Assembly: GCA_963756815.1 (NCBI GenBank)
Contig: CAVWPR010000048.1
Span: 186,001-250,000, forward strand
Length of the DNA stretch: 64,000 nucleotides
Direction: 5' to 3'
Origin: JAENVU01 sp963756815
GTDB lineage: Bacteria > Actinomycetota > Acidimicrobiia > IMCC26256 > JAENVU01
Shown here: in pieces, positions 9,090 to 17,415 of the stretch
How the letters are laid out: the number at the start of each line of letters is the position of its first letter
Position numbering within the stretch: the stretch's first letter is position 1
The notes under the pieces: model-generated
What the model saw: the letters and a program-made list of their open reading frames with translations, nothing else
The model's database searches: none
Told to the model about the DNA's origin: nothing
Translations under genes and position numbers: made by a program

Positions 9090-10048
9090 AGCGCGTGGCC
9101 GGGCGAGTCGCGCGACGGCGTCGAGCTCACCAACCTCGACCAGCCCCTGTTCGACGGCGCCGACGCGACCAAGCGCGAGCTCGTCGACTACCTGGACCGC
9201 GTGAGCGAGCGGATCCTGCCCGAGCTCGCGGACCGGCCACTGTCGGTGATCCGCGTGCACCGTGGGCAGGAGGCGTTCATGCAGAAGAACGTCCCGAAGT
9301 ACACGCCCGAATGGGTACGGACCGTTTCGCACTGGGCCGAGAGCTCCAAGCGCGAGGTCACGTACGCGGTCTGCGACGACCGCCGCACGCTCCTCTGGTT
9401 CGCGAACCAGCGTGCGGTCGAGTACCACCCGGCGCTCACCACCGCCGCCGACCCGCAGCACCAGTCCCACCTGATCCTCGACCTCGATCCGCCGGAGGGC
9501 GACGGCTTCGGGGCGGCGGTGCAGGCGGCGCGTCTCGTGCGTCAGGTGCTGACCGATCTGGGGCTGGTGGGCGTGGTGAAGACGAGCGGCGCGAAGGGTG
9601 TGCACGTGTTCGTGCCGATCGTCGGGGCGGCGATGGAGGACGTCGCCGCCGCCACGCGTGCGATCGCGGCGCGCGCCGCGGCGCTCGACCCCGACGTCGC
9701 CACCACTGCGTTCATGAAGGAGGATCGCGAGGGCAAGGTGTTCGTCGACCCCACGCGCGTCGGAGGTGGCACCGTGGTCGCGGCCTACAGCCCGCGGGTG
9801 CGTCCCGGCGTCCCGGTCTCGTTCCCGGTGGAGTGGGACGAGCTGGACGCGGTGACGCCCGCGCGACTTCACGATCCGCACGGCGCCGGATGCGCTCGAC
9901 GCCCGTCCCGACTGCTGGGCGGCGCGGATGCCGGCGCCGCAGGCGATCCCGGCCGGCGCTCCTCGAGGAGGGCCACGCGATCCCCGTGCCGCGCGTGGCC
10001 GCGATGCACGAGGGCAAGCGGCGGGCCCGGAGCCGTCGCGACGCCTGA
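9086..10048 (+). CDS. LigD-type DNA polymerase/primase domain protein (frame broken)
   Basis: Stand-alone polymerase domain related to the NHEJ enzyme LigD (archaeo-eukaryotic primase superfamily). It reads VELTNLDQPLFDGADATKRE, VIRVHRGQEAFMQKNVPKYT, LILDLDPPEGDGF with the catalytic Asp pair, VKTSGAKGVHVFVPI, and DREGKVFVDPTRVGGGTVVA. The N-terminus sits in a different frame from the GTG at 9086, so one break lies near 9095-9110. Two more lie near 9870 and 9953, before the ending ALLEEGHAIPVPRVAAMHEG. No Ku or ATP-dependent ligase gene is adjacent. Start uncertain. Confidence 0.75.
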   Translation: MKRVAGRVARRRRAHQPRPAPVRRRRRDQARARRLPGPRERADPARARGPATVGDPRAPWAGGVHAEERPEVHARMGTDRFALGRELQARGHVRGLRRPPHAPLVREPACGRVPPGAHHRRRPAAPVPPDPRPRSAGGRRLRGGGAGGASRASGADRSGAGGRGEDERREGCARVRADRRGGDGGRRRRHACDRGARRGARPRRRHHCVHEGGSRGQGVRRPHARRRWHRGRGLQPAGASRRPGLVPGGVGRAGRGDARATSRSARRRMRSTPVPTAGRRGCRRRRRSRPALLEEGHAIPVPRVAAMHEGKRRARSRRDA

Positions 10049-10070
10049 GGCGACGCGCCGCGTCAGTGGA

Positions 10071-11344
10071 TCAGGTCCACCAGCGGTGCCACATGGCGGC
10101 GTCGACACCCCGCACGAAGACGTCGATGCGGCCCGGTCCCCACGACACCGCACCGGGAGCGGTCGTGAGCACGCCGCCGAGCGACTCCCAGCCGGACCAT
10201 GCGCCGGCGTACCAGCGGTGCCACATCGCGTTGTCGTTGCCGCGGACGAAGACGTCCACGCGGCTCGGGCTCCACGCCACGACCGTCGGGCTGGCGCTCA
10301 ACAGGCCGCCGAGCGGCTCCCACGCGCTCCATCCACCGGCGTACCAGCGGTGCCACACCGGTTGTCGGTGCCGCGGACGAAGACGTCGATGCGGCCCGAG
10401 CCCCAGGAGACCGCCGCGGGGTCGCCGACCACGCCGCCGCCGAGCGATCCCCAGCCCGACCACCCGCCGCTCCAGGTCTTGCGGACGAGCGCACCGGCGG
10501 AGTTCCTCGCGAACACGTCGAGCCGGTTCGAGCCCCACGACGCCACCGACGGCGCCGAGGCGAGTTGACCGCCGAGGTCCTCCCAGCCGCTCCACGAGGT
10601 GCCGTTCCACCACTTGTGCTGCAACGAGCCGCCGTTGGCGGTGACGAAGACGTCGATGCGGTTCGGGCCCCAGGACACCGCGGCCGGCGCTCCGACGAAG
10701 CCGCCGGCCGGGCCGCCGAGGTTCTCCCAGCCGGGGGACCACGAGCGCCCGTCGAACCACTTGTGGGCCAGGGTGCCGTGCGAGTTCGCGAACACGTCGA
10801 GCCGACCGGGCGCCCACGACGCCGACGTCGGCGCGGAGCCGATCGAGCCGCCGAGGCCGTCCCATCCTCGCCACTGGGGGCCGGTGTAGACCGGCGCGGG
10901 CGGCGGGTCGCCGTCCATGAACACCTCGGCCACGTACATCTGCCCGCCGCCGTACGCGACGCCGACGCCGACCCAGTGGAACTGGGCGTCGACCATGTTG
11001 GCGTAGTGCGGGGCGGAACCCCGCAGCGCGCCGTCGATCGACGCGACGCTCGGACCGCGGCCGACGTTCTCGCCGAGCTTGCGCCAGCCGACGGTGACGC
11101 CATCGGGCAGGTTCGAGTGGCAGAGACAGCCGGTGGCGGCCATGTGCTGCGCCCAGCTCTCGGCCTTGGCGGTGAGGACCGGGTGCAGTCCGAGCCCGGC
11201 GCGTCCCACCGAGGCCCGGAGCCCGTTGATCCGCGCCGCGAAGTCGTTCTCCGCTCCCGGGTCCGCCGCGCCGGCACCGTGCATCGCGCCGAGGCCGATG
11301 GTGCACGTGAGCGCTATGAGCAGCGCCGCGATGATTCGTCGCAT
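10071..11344 (-). CDS. Secreted CAP-domain protein with six PLL-like (DUF346) propeller repeats; one frameshift
   Basis: About 424 residues. Residues 1-28 are a Sec signal peptide (MRRIIAALLIALTC..., cleavage near AGA-AD). Residues about 30-160 form a CAP/SCP-PR1 domain, with AESWAQHMAAT, GENVGRGPSV and HYANMVDAQFHWVGVGVA. The rest is six repeats of about 45 residues, each starting W(D/E/G)xLGG, then a PxAVSWGPxRIDVFVRG core and ending WHRWY..WSG, the signature of the PLL-like/DUF346 beta-propeller. Its relative in Photorhabdus is a fucose-binding lectin. The frame breaks near 10366 inside repeat 4, where one C is probably missing (AACCGG-TGTGG). A GGAGGG site precedes the ATG. Likely an envelope or extracellular protein. 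Confidence 0.82.
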
Positions 11345-11507
11345 GTGTCGGTTCCCTCCGCTGCCGGCGACACCCGATCGTCGGCGCACAGCCAGACAGA
11401 GGGATCGGCGCCAGCGGCAGCCCACCTTGAACGACGGTCTCCGCGCTCTCGCCCCGTCGAGGTCCTGCGACCCTAGTGAGGACGCCTGCGCACGAACGGG
11501 TCCGGCC

Positions 11508-11521
11508 GGGTCATATGACCC
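11508..11521. promoter_or_regulatory. Perfect 14-bp palindrome GGGTCATATGACCC upstream of the CAP-PLL gene
   Basis: Lies 164 bases upstream of the CAP-PLL start in a 269-base gap. Its perfect symmetry and AT core in otherwise GC-rich DNA fit a dimeric regulator site. No regulator gene is adjacent, so the binding protein is unknown. Confidence 0.35.
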
Positions 11522-11537
11522 ATGCCGCTCGGAGCGT

Positions 11538-11561
11538 TGTCCGAAATGCGAGATTCGGACA
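11538..11561. promoter_or_regulatory. Inverted repeat TGTCCGAA-N8-TTCGGACA
   Basis: A perfect 8-base inverted repeat with spacer ATGCGAGA. It lies 16 bases from the neighbouring palindrome and between the CAP-PLL gene and the DUF3817 gene, both on the minus strand. It could be a second operator for the CAP-PLL promoter or a weak hairpin at the 3' end of the DUF3817 gene. Confidence 0.35.
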
Positions 11562-11613
11562 CCACCGAGCCGCGCGATGGCGGCCCGGATCGCGCGGACC
11601 GCGCTCGGCGTGC

Positions 11614-11947
11614 TCAGGCGGGACGGGCGCGCCGGGGCTCCGGCACGCCCTCGCGGCGGATCCGCTCCCAGACCATGATCCCGCCGATCGGGCCGAGGAC
11701 GATCACCGCGATCGAGTACTTCCACGACCAACCCATGTCGGAGGTGATCATCACGACCATGGCGACGAACGAGAGCCAGACCATCCCGTGGATCGACCCG
11801 GTGATCGCCTTGCCCGCGACGTTGGGGCTCACGATCCAGAAGTAGAAGAGCACGAGGTAGGTGATCGTCTCGGTGAGCGCGACCCACGACAGGGCCCGGG
11901 CCTTGCGCTCGAGCTCGGTCGTCGTGCTCGTCGGCGAAGTCGGGCAC
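11614..11947 (-). CDS. DUF3817 integral membrane protein
   Basis: Small membrane protein of about 105 residues. The readable part is RKARALSWVALTETITYLVL, then FYFWIVSPNVAGKAITGSIHG, VWLSFVAMVVMITSDMGWSW and IAVIVLGPIGGIMVWERIRR: three hydrophobic helices with the conserved GSIHG of DUF3817. The same frame extends upstream through TSTTTELERKARALSW but no valid start codon lies in it. A GTG at 11945-11947 would need a one-base shift. A GTG at 11853 would give a truncated 79-residue form. The function of the family is unknown. Confidence 0.65.
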
Positions 11948-12028
11948 GCCCGGAAGCGTACGGTGCGGCCGGCACCGGCGTCGGAACTCGGTCGCCCCGG
12001 TCACAGCGACCTGTCAGCATTCCCGTCC

Positions 12029-12795
12029 GTGGACGTCGTGCTCGAGGCCCGCGGGCTGGTCAAGGACTACCGCCGGGCCCGCGCCGTCGACGGCGTCGAC
12101 CTCGAGGTCCACGCGGGGGAGCGGGTCGCGCTCCTCGGTCCGAACGGCGCCGGCAAGACCACCACCCTGCTGATGCTGCTCGGCGTGATCGCGCCCGACG
12201 AAGGGTCGGTCGCGATCTGCGGGCGGCCCATCGTCGGCGACCGCAGCCATGCGGCCGAGGAGGTCGGCTTCGCCGCGGGGTACCTCCCGCTCGCCGAGCG
12301 ACTGCGCGTGCGCGAGTACCTCACGCTGTACGGCAACCTCTACGGGCTCGCCGATCCGGCGCCCGGCGATCGCCGCGGGACTGGAGCGCTTCCGCGTCGA
12401 GCACCTCGCCGACGCGATGGGCACCGAGCTGTCGTCCGGTCAGCGGACGCTCGTCGGCATCGTCCGGGCGACGCTGCACCGCCCGCGGCTCCTCGTGCTC
12501 GACGAGCCGACCGCGTCGCTCGATCCCGACGTCTCCCGCCGGGTGCGCGAGGGGCTGCGGGCGATCTGCGAGGAGGACGGCACCGCGCTCCTCGTGACCT
12601 CGCACGACATGGCCGAGGTCGAGCGACTGTGCGATCGGGTCGTGTTCATCTCCGGCGGCCGCATCGTCGCCGACGGCACGCCGGCCGAGGTCGCCGACCG
12701 CTTCGGGCGGACCGACCTCGAGGGCGTGTTCCTCCATCTGGCGGACGATCACCGTCCGCCGCCGTCCGACGCAGCAGACGGAGCACCTGGCATGA
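12029..12795 (+). CDS. ABC transporter ATP-binding protein (one frameshift)
   Basis: ATPase of an ABC-2-type exporter. It shows Walker A GPNGAGKTTT at residue 38, Q-loop region GYLPLAERLRVREYLTLYGN, signature TELSSGQRTLVG, Walker B LLVLDEPTASLDP and the H-loop TSHDM. The frame shifts near 12365 between GLADPA and AIAAGLERFR. The signature is LSSGQ and not the usual LSGGQ. The GTG start (VDVVLEARGLVKDY) was chosen to put the first beta strand at the N-terminus. As written, the frame runs on without a stop into the permease; the TGA at 12793-12795 overlapping its ATG would need one more base change. Confidence 0.8.
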
Positions 12796-13655
12796 CCGAC
12801 GGCGCCGACGCCGTGCGCGTGCCGCCCGTGCCGCTCCCCGAGCGGCTGCACGGTGCCGCGCTGACCTGGTTGCGGATGCGCGCGGTCGCGCGCCGGCACG
12901 CGTACGTCCTCGCTGCGCAGCCCGCACCGCCTGTTCGACGTCACGCTGTGGCCGCTCGTCGACGTGCTGCTCTTCGGCGCGCTCGCGAGCTACGTGGGCG
13001 GCGGGCACGCGACCGACGGCGGCAAGGCCGCCGGCTACCTCATCGCCGGGATCGTGCTGTGGCACGTCGTGTACCAGTCGCAGATCTCGGTGAGCACCGG
13101 CCTGCTCGAGGAGACGTGGAGCCGCAACCTGCTCAACCTCATGGTCACGCCGATCCGCGAGGTCGGAGTACGTCGGCGGCGTCGCGCTGTTCGGGCTGTT
13201 CAAGCTCGCGCTCGGCGTCGGCGTGGTCGCGCTCGGCGCGCTCGTCTTCTACTCGTTCGACGTGTCGACGCTCGGGTTCGGACTCGTGCCCGATCGCCGC
13301 CGTGCTGCTGCTCGTGGGGTGGACCATCGCGCTCTTCGTCATCGGCGTGGTCCTGCGCTTCGGCTCCGGCGCGGAGGCGCTCGCGTGGGGCGTGATGTTC
13401 GTGGTGATGCCGCTGTCGGGGATCTTCTACCCGGTCGACGCGCTGCCGGCCGTGCTCCAGCCCGTGGCGCTGGCGCTGCCGACCACGCACGCGTTCGCCG
13501 CACTGCGCGGTCTCGTCGACGGCCACGGCCTCGACTGGTCCCAGATCGCGATCGCCACCGCCGAGACCGTCGGGTTCGCCGTCCTCGCGTGCTGGTTCCT
13601 GGTGCGGATGCTGCGGATCTTCCGCCGGCGCGGGCTCATCACGCGGTTCACCTGA
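12792..13655 (+). CDS. ABC-2 type transporter permease (three frameshifts)
   Basis: Membrane partner of the preceding ATPase, about 287 residues. After a hydrophilic N-terminus, LRMRAVARRHAYVL changes frame near 12915 to RSPHRLFDVTLWPLVDVLLF, then ASYVGGG and IAGIVLWHVVYQSQISVSTG, then NLLNLMVTPIRE. It changes frame again near 13165 (ALGVGVVALGALVFYSFDVS) and near 13295 (IAAVLLLVGWTIALFVIGVV). It ends with GVMFVVMPLSGIFYPVDALP and PTTHAFAALRGLVDG, the classic ABC-2 permease C-terminus. Six helices are expected. Substrate unknown; lipid or polyketide export are common roles for the family. Confidence 0.75.
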   Translation: MTDGADAVRVPPVPLPERLHGAALTWLRMRAVARRHAYVLAAQPAPPVRRHAVAARRRAALRRARELRGRRARDRRRQGRRLPHRRDRAVARRVPVADLGEHRPARGDVEPQPAQPHGHADPRGRSTSAASRCSGCSSSRSASAWSRSARSSSTRSTCRRSGSDSCPIAAVLLLVGWTIALFVIGVVLRFGSGAEALAWGVMFVVMPLSGIFYPVDALPAVLQPVALALPTTHAFAALRGLVDGHGLDWSQIAIATAETVGFAVLACWFLVRMLRIFRRRGLITRFT

Positions 13656-13686
13656 TCGAGGTCGGGCCGCCTCTAACCTCCCGCCG

Positions 13687-14698
13687 ATGCCACCGATGCG
13701 GATCGCGACCCTCGGTGCCGCGCGGATCACCCCGGCCGCGCTCGTGAAGCCGGCACGCGAGGTCGACGGCGTCGAGGTCGTCGCGGTCGCGGCCCGCGAC
13801 CGGGCGCGCGCGGAGAAGTTCGCCGCCAAGCACGGCATCCCCCGCGTCCTCGACTCCTACGACGCGCGTGCTCGCCGACCCGGACGATCGACGCCGTCTA
13901 CAACCCGTTGCCGAACGGGCTGCACGGCGTCTGGACCGACCCGCGCGCTCGCGGCCGGCAAGCACGTGCTGTGCGAGAAGCCGTTCACCGCGAACGCCGG
14001 CGAGGCGGCGGCGGTCGCCGCGGCGGCCGCGGCGTCGGGCCGCGTCGTGATGGAGGCGTTCCACTACCGGTACCACCCGGTGGCGCAGCGCATGATCGAC
14101 ATCGTCGCGAGCGGCGACATCGGCGAGCTCCGGCACGTCGAGTCGTCGATGTGCATCCCGCTCCCGCTCCCGAAGGACATCCGGTACCGCCTCGACCTCG
14201 CCGGGCGGCGCCACGATGGACACGGGTTGCTACGCGATCCACATGAACCGCAGCGTCGCCGGCGCCGAGCCGACGGTCGTCCGCGCCGCAGGCGCGGACG
14301 GCCCGCACCGGGCGTCGACCGGTGGATGCGGGCCGAGCTCCTCTACCCGGGCGGCGTCACCGGGACGATGACGTGCGCGCTCGTGGTCGAGCACGCTGCT
14401 CAAGGTCGGGGTGCGCGCCGTCGGGACGGCCGGCGAGCTCCGGGTCTTCAACCCGACCGGCCCCCAGTTCGGCTACCGCATGACCCTGCGACGCGGTGGG
14501 TCGAAGGAGCGCATCCGCGTCGACGGTGCGAAGACGCCCACGTACACGTACCAGCTCCGCGCGTTCGTCGCGGCGGTGGTCGACGGGGTCCCGCCGCTCA
14601 CGCCGCCGGCGGACGCGGTCGCCAACATGGAGGTCGTCGACGCGATCTACCGGGCGGCCGGGCTCGGGGTGCGCGCAGCGTCGACTCCCGTCGGCTGA
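13687..14698 (+). CDS. Gfo/Idh/MocA family oxidoreductase (multiple frameshifts)
   Basis: NAD(P)-dependent sugar-type dehydrogenase of about 337 residues. Readable segments are IATLGAARITPAALVKPARE (Rossmann start), GKHVLCEKPFTANAGEAAAV with the catalytic EKPF Lys, VVMEAFHYRYHPVAQRMIDI, TMDTGCYAIHMNRSVAG with the conserved DxxxxxxH, and a C-terminal TAGELRVFNPTGPQFGYRM. Breaks are seen near 13870, 13945, 14212, 14305 and 14388. Motif order and overall length are normal, so indel sequence errors are more likely than decay. Start could also be the Met at 13696. Confidence 0.75.
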
Positions 14699-14720
14699 TC
14701 CGGCGCGCGAGGATCCCGAC

Positions 14721-15105
14721 ATGGACCTCCGTCGCAGTGCCCTCTACCTGTCGCGTCCCGCGTCGGTCTCGGCCTCGTCATGATCGCCTCGCCGCGCCTC
14801 GCATTCGGCCCGATCTACGGATCCGGTGCCGGCGAACCGGCGGCGAAGGCGCTCGGCCCGGATGATGGGGGCCCGGGAGGCGGTGCTCGGTGCCGGCGGC
14901 GCGATCGCGGTCGGGGAACGGCGGGGCGAGCGCGAACTGGATCTCGATGATCGCTCTCGCCGACGGGATCGACGCGGTCGTCAACCTCACCTCGCGCCGG
15001 CTCGACTGGCGGGGCCGCGTGCTGGGGGTCGCCGCCGCGGCATCGAGCGTGGCGCACCTCGTGCTGGCCAAGCAGCTCGCCGTCCGAGGTCGACGCCCCG
15101 CCTGA
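14721..15105 (+). CDS. Small membrane protein resembling DUF4267 (frameshifted)
   Basis: Reconstruction over three frames gives about 128 residues. It begins MDLRRSALYLSR, then RVGLGLVMIASPRLAFGP, KALGRMMGAREAVLGAGGAI, then WISMIALADGIDAVVNLTSR and VLGVAAAASSVAHLVLAKQL. The order of a GR.GLG..L..PR segment, an ALGARDxxLG-like segment and an ALAD.xDA segment is that of DUF4267-like membrane proteins with about four helices. Breaks lie near 14760, 14858 and 14933. Function unknown. It ends 6 bases from the probable stop of the convergent thioesterase gene. Confidence 0.5.
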
Positions 15106-15110
15106 AGCCG

Positions 15111-15922
15111 TCAGGCGCGCGACGGTCGCGACCGCGATCGCCATCAGCCGGTCGCCGGCGCCGCCGTCGCGCACCTCGACGCGCACGAGCGCGCCGTCGG
15201 CCCGTGGCCCGACCCGCGCGACCGCGTGCGGTCACCGGTCCGACCCGGCCCGGGCGCGAGGAAGTGCAGCACGGTGTCGGTGGTCGCGGTCCCGCCGGTC
15301 GCGTGGCGGGCGGCGAGGTCGACGAGCGCGGCGGTCACCCCGCCGTGGAGGATCCCCCAGGGATTGCGGAGTGGTCGGTCAGCTCGATCGAGAGCGTGTC
15401 GGCGTCGGCGCCCGCGTGCCGAGGAACTCGGGCAGCGCGGGCGTCGTCGCCGGGTCCACGGTGGGTGCGGTGAGCACCAGCGGCCGCTCGTACACGGGTG
15501 GCCCGTCCTCGGGCACGAGGACCGCCGACGTGAGCGCGCCGTCGGCGACGAGTCGGTCGTCGGCGCCCGCGTCCCGGGCGTGCACCGCGGTGACGACCGC
15601 GTTCCGACCGGCCCGGAGCACGTCGGCGCGCAACGCGAGCGGACCCACGACGTCGAGATCGACGGCGCGCAGCACGAGGTTCGTCGACACGACCCACCCG
15701 GGCAGCGCCGCGAGCCCACCACAGAGCCCGGCGACGCTGTCGGCGAGTCCGAGCAGCGCGCCCATCGCGATGGTCCCGTCCGGGGCGCGCAGGTAGGTGG
15801 CCGCAGGCGCGTGCCGACCACGGTCGCCGCGCCCTCGCGCGCCTCGCCCACCTCCTCCAGCGTCAGGCCGAGGTACCGGGCGACGGCGCGACCGGCGTCC
15901 GGGTCGTCGAATGGCGGCTCAC
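15111..15922 (-). CDS. PaaI-like double-hotdog thioesterase, second copy (heavily frameshifted)
   Basis: Readable blocks on the minus strand, in order: DDPDAGRAVARYLGLTLEEV, MGALLGLADSVAGLCGGLAA, WVVSTNLVLRAVDLDVVGPL, ELTDHSAIP, NPWGILHGGVTAALVDLAAR and DTVLHFLAPGPGRTG. The HGGV...ALVDLAA block is the PaaI/hotdog signature, and two hotdog halves are present, as in the upstream neighbour. The GTG at 15922 overlaps that neighbour's stop by 4 bases, but at least five frame changes (near 15910, 15805, 15415, 15368, 15225) separate the blocks. The exact 3' end is uncertain; TGA at 15111-15113 is the best candidate. Confidence 0.6.
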
Positions 15923-16773
15923 GTCGCCGTCACGGTGTCACCGCCGGCGCGCACGACGGTGGCGACGCGATCGTCGGCGCCCGCGTCCACGAGCTCCACG
16001 CGCGCGGTTCCGAAATCTGGGGTGGCGTCGAGCACGGTCGTACGGGTCACGACCGGTCCGACCCGCGCCAGGCTGAGGTAGGTGATCTGCAGGTCCACGA
16101 CGCGCTGCGGCACACCGGCGGCGGCCGTGAGCGCGTGAGCGGCGGCCGTCGTCGCGACCGTCGCCATCATCCCGCCCTGCACCGCGCCGAGGCTGTTGCG
16201 CACGTAGTCGCCGATCGGGAGGTGCACGACGCCGGCGGCGTGGTCGCGCACCTCGATCCCGGTGCTCGCCTCGAGCGACGCCCGCAGACCGGAGCCGGGC
16301 CGCGCCATGGTCATGCGGGTGATGTCACCCGACGCCGTGATCACGGGGTTGCCGGCCCGGCGCGGGAGCACGGCGAAGGTCATGGTGGCCAGCCCGAGCG
16401 GCGCGTCGTCGGCGTCGAGGTCGACCTCCACGACGATGGTGGTGCGGCCCGCCCGTGCGACCCGGGCCCGCGCCTCGATCGTCTCGACGCCCGGTCGGGC
16501 CAGGAGGTGGAGGTTGAGATCCGCGGTCGCCATCCAGTCGGGGAGGGCGGCGATGGCGGCGAGACCGCCGCCGAGCGCGTCGACGAGCGTGGCGATCGCC
16601 CCGGCGTGGGTCACGCCGGCGCCGTCGCGCAGGAACGGGCCCACCTCGAGCCAACCCCGTGCCGCATCCGTGGCGCCCATCTCGGTCGTGAAGGCGAGGT
16701 CGCGCAGGATGTGGTGATCGGGCGGGTAAACGGGCGGATCGCCGTCCCCGGTGGTGGCGGTCACGGCGGTCAC
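15919..16773 (-). CDS. PaaI-like double-hotdog thioesterase
   Basis: 284 residues in one intact frame. Two tandem hotdog domains: the first has GVTHAGAIATLVDALGGGLA, then WMATADLNLHLLARPGVETI, and the second has LGAVQGGMMATVATTAAAHA, then VVDLQITYLSLARVGPVVTR. In both, the long hot-dog helix follows the catalytic-region H/Q-x-G-x-M/A pattern. The second half has Q where many PaaI members have H (VQGGM), so catalysis may reside in the first half. Start GTG at 16773. It overlaps the following thioesterase by 4 bases, giving a tandem pair. Substrate is likely an acyl-CoA (inference). Confidence 0.78.
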   Translation of the reverse strand: MTAVTATTGDGDPPVYPPDHHILRDLAFTTEMGATDAARGWLEVGPFLRDGAGVTHAGAIATLVDALGGGLAAIAALPDWMATADLNLHLLARPGVETIEARARVARAGRTTIVVEVDLDADDAPLGLATMTFAVLPRRAGNPVITASGDITRMTMARPGSGLRASLEASTGIEVRDHAAGVVHLPIGDYVRNSLGAVQGGMMATVATTAAAHALTAAAGVPQRVVDLQITYLSLARVGPVVTRTTVLDATPDFGTARVELVDAGADDRVATVVRAGGDTVTAT

Positions 16774-16880
16774 GGGCCGGACCGTACCGGTCGCGACCGA
16801 GGGCGGCGCCAGTCGCCCACGCACCGACCGGTGGCCGGGCGCTCGACATCGACCCCCTCCCTCGGCGCGACGATGGGCTG

Positions 16881-17411
16881 GTGCCGATCTCGACCCGTGC
16901 CCGGTTGCTCGTGGCGTCCCCCGACCTGGTCGACCCCAACTTCCGACGCACCGTCGTCCTCGTCCTGACCCACGATGCCGAAGGTGCGGTCGGGCTCGTG
17001 CTGAATCGCCCGACCGACATCGCGATCGGCGAGGCGCTGCCGCGGTGGCAGGACGCCGCCGCGCCGCCCGCGTGCCTCTATCTGGGCGGACCGGTGCAGA
17101 CCGACGGCGTGATCGGGTTGGGCATCGGTGGCTCCGTCGGCGACGAGGCGCTCCTGGGTGCCATGGGGGCGATCGATCTCGAGGGCGCACCGGAGGAGCA
17201 CCGGGCGGTGCGTGTGTTCGTCGGCTACGCGGGGTGGGGCCCCGGGCAGCTCGACAGCGAGCTCGCGCGCGACGACTGGCTCGTGGTCGACGCGAAGCTC
17301 GGCGACGTGTCGACGGCCACGCCCGAGACGCTGTGGCGCGACGTGTTGCGGCGTCAGCGCGGTCGCGTCTCGCTGCTCGCCGCCGCGCCCGACGACGCGT
17401 CGCTCAACTAG
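16881..17411 (+). CDS. YqgE/AlgH family protein
   Basis: 176 residues with the complete family pattern. It shows LLVASPDLVDPNFRRTVVLV at the N-terminus, GAVGLVLNRPTDIAIGEALP, LYLGGPVQTDGVIGLG, VRVFVGYAGWGPGQLDSELA and the terminal WRDVLRRQRGRVSLLA. The biochemical role of YqgE proteins is not established, though AlgH was named for an effect on alginate genes in Pseudomonas. GTG start at 16881. It ends 4 bases before the convergent dehydrogenase gene. Confidence 0.92.
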   Translation: MPISTRARLLVASPDLVDPNFRRTVVLVLTHDAEGAVGLVLNRPTDIAIGEALPRWQDAAAPPACLYLGGPVQTDGVIGLGIGGSVGDEALLGAMGAIDLEGAPEEHRAVRVFVGYAGWGPGQLDSELARDDWLVVDAKLGDVSTATPETLWRDVLRRQRGRVSLLAAAPDDASLN

Positions 17412-17415
17412 GCGC

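Noticed and set aside
15226..16968. Plus-strand open frame of 580 codons
   Set aside because: Antisense to the two thioesterases, with low-complexity Arg/Gly/Val-rich translation and no motif.
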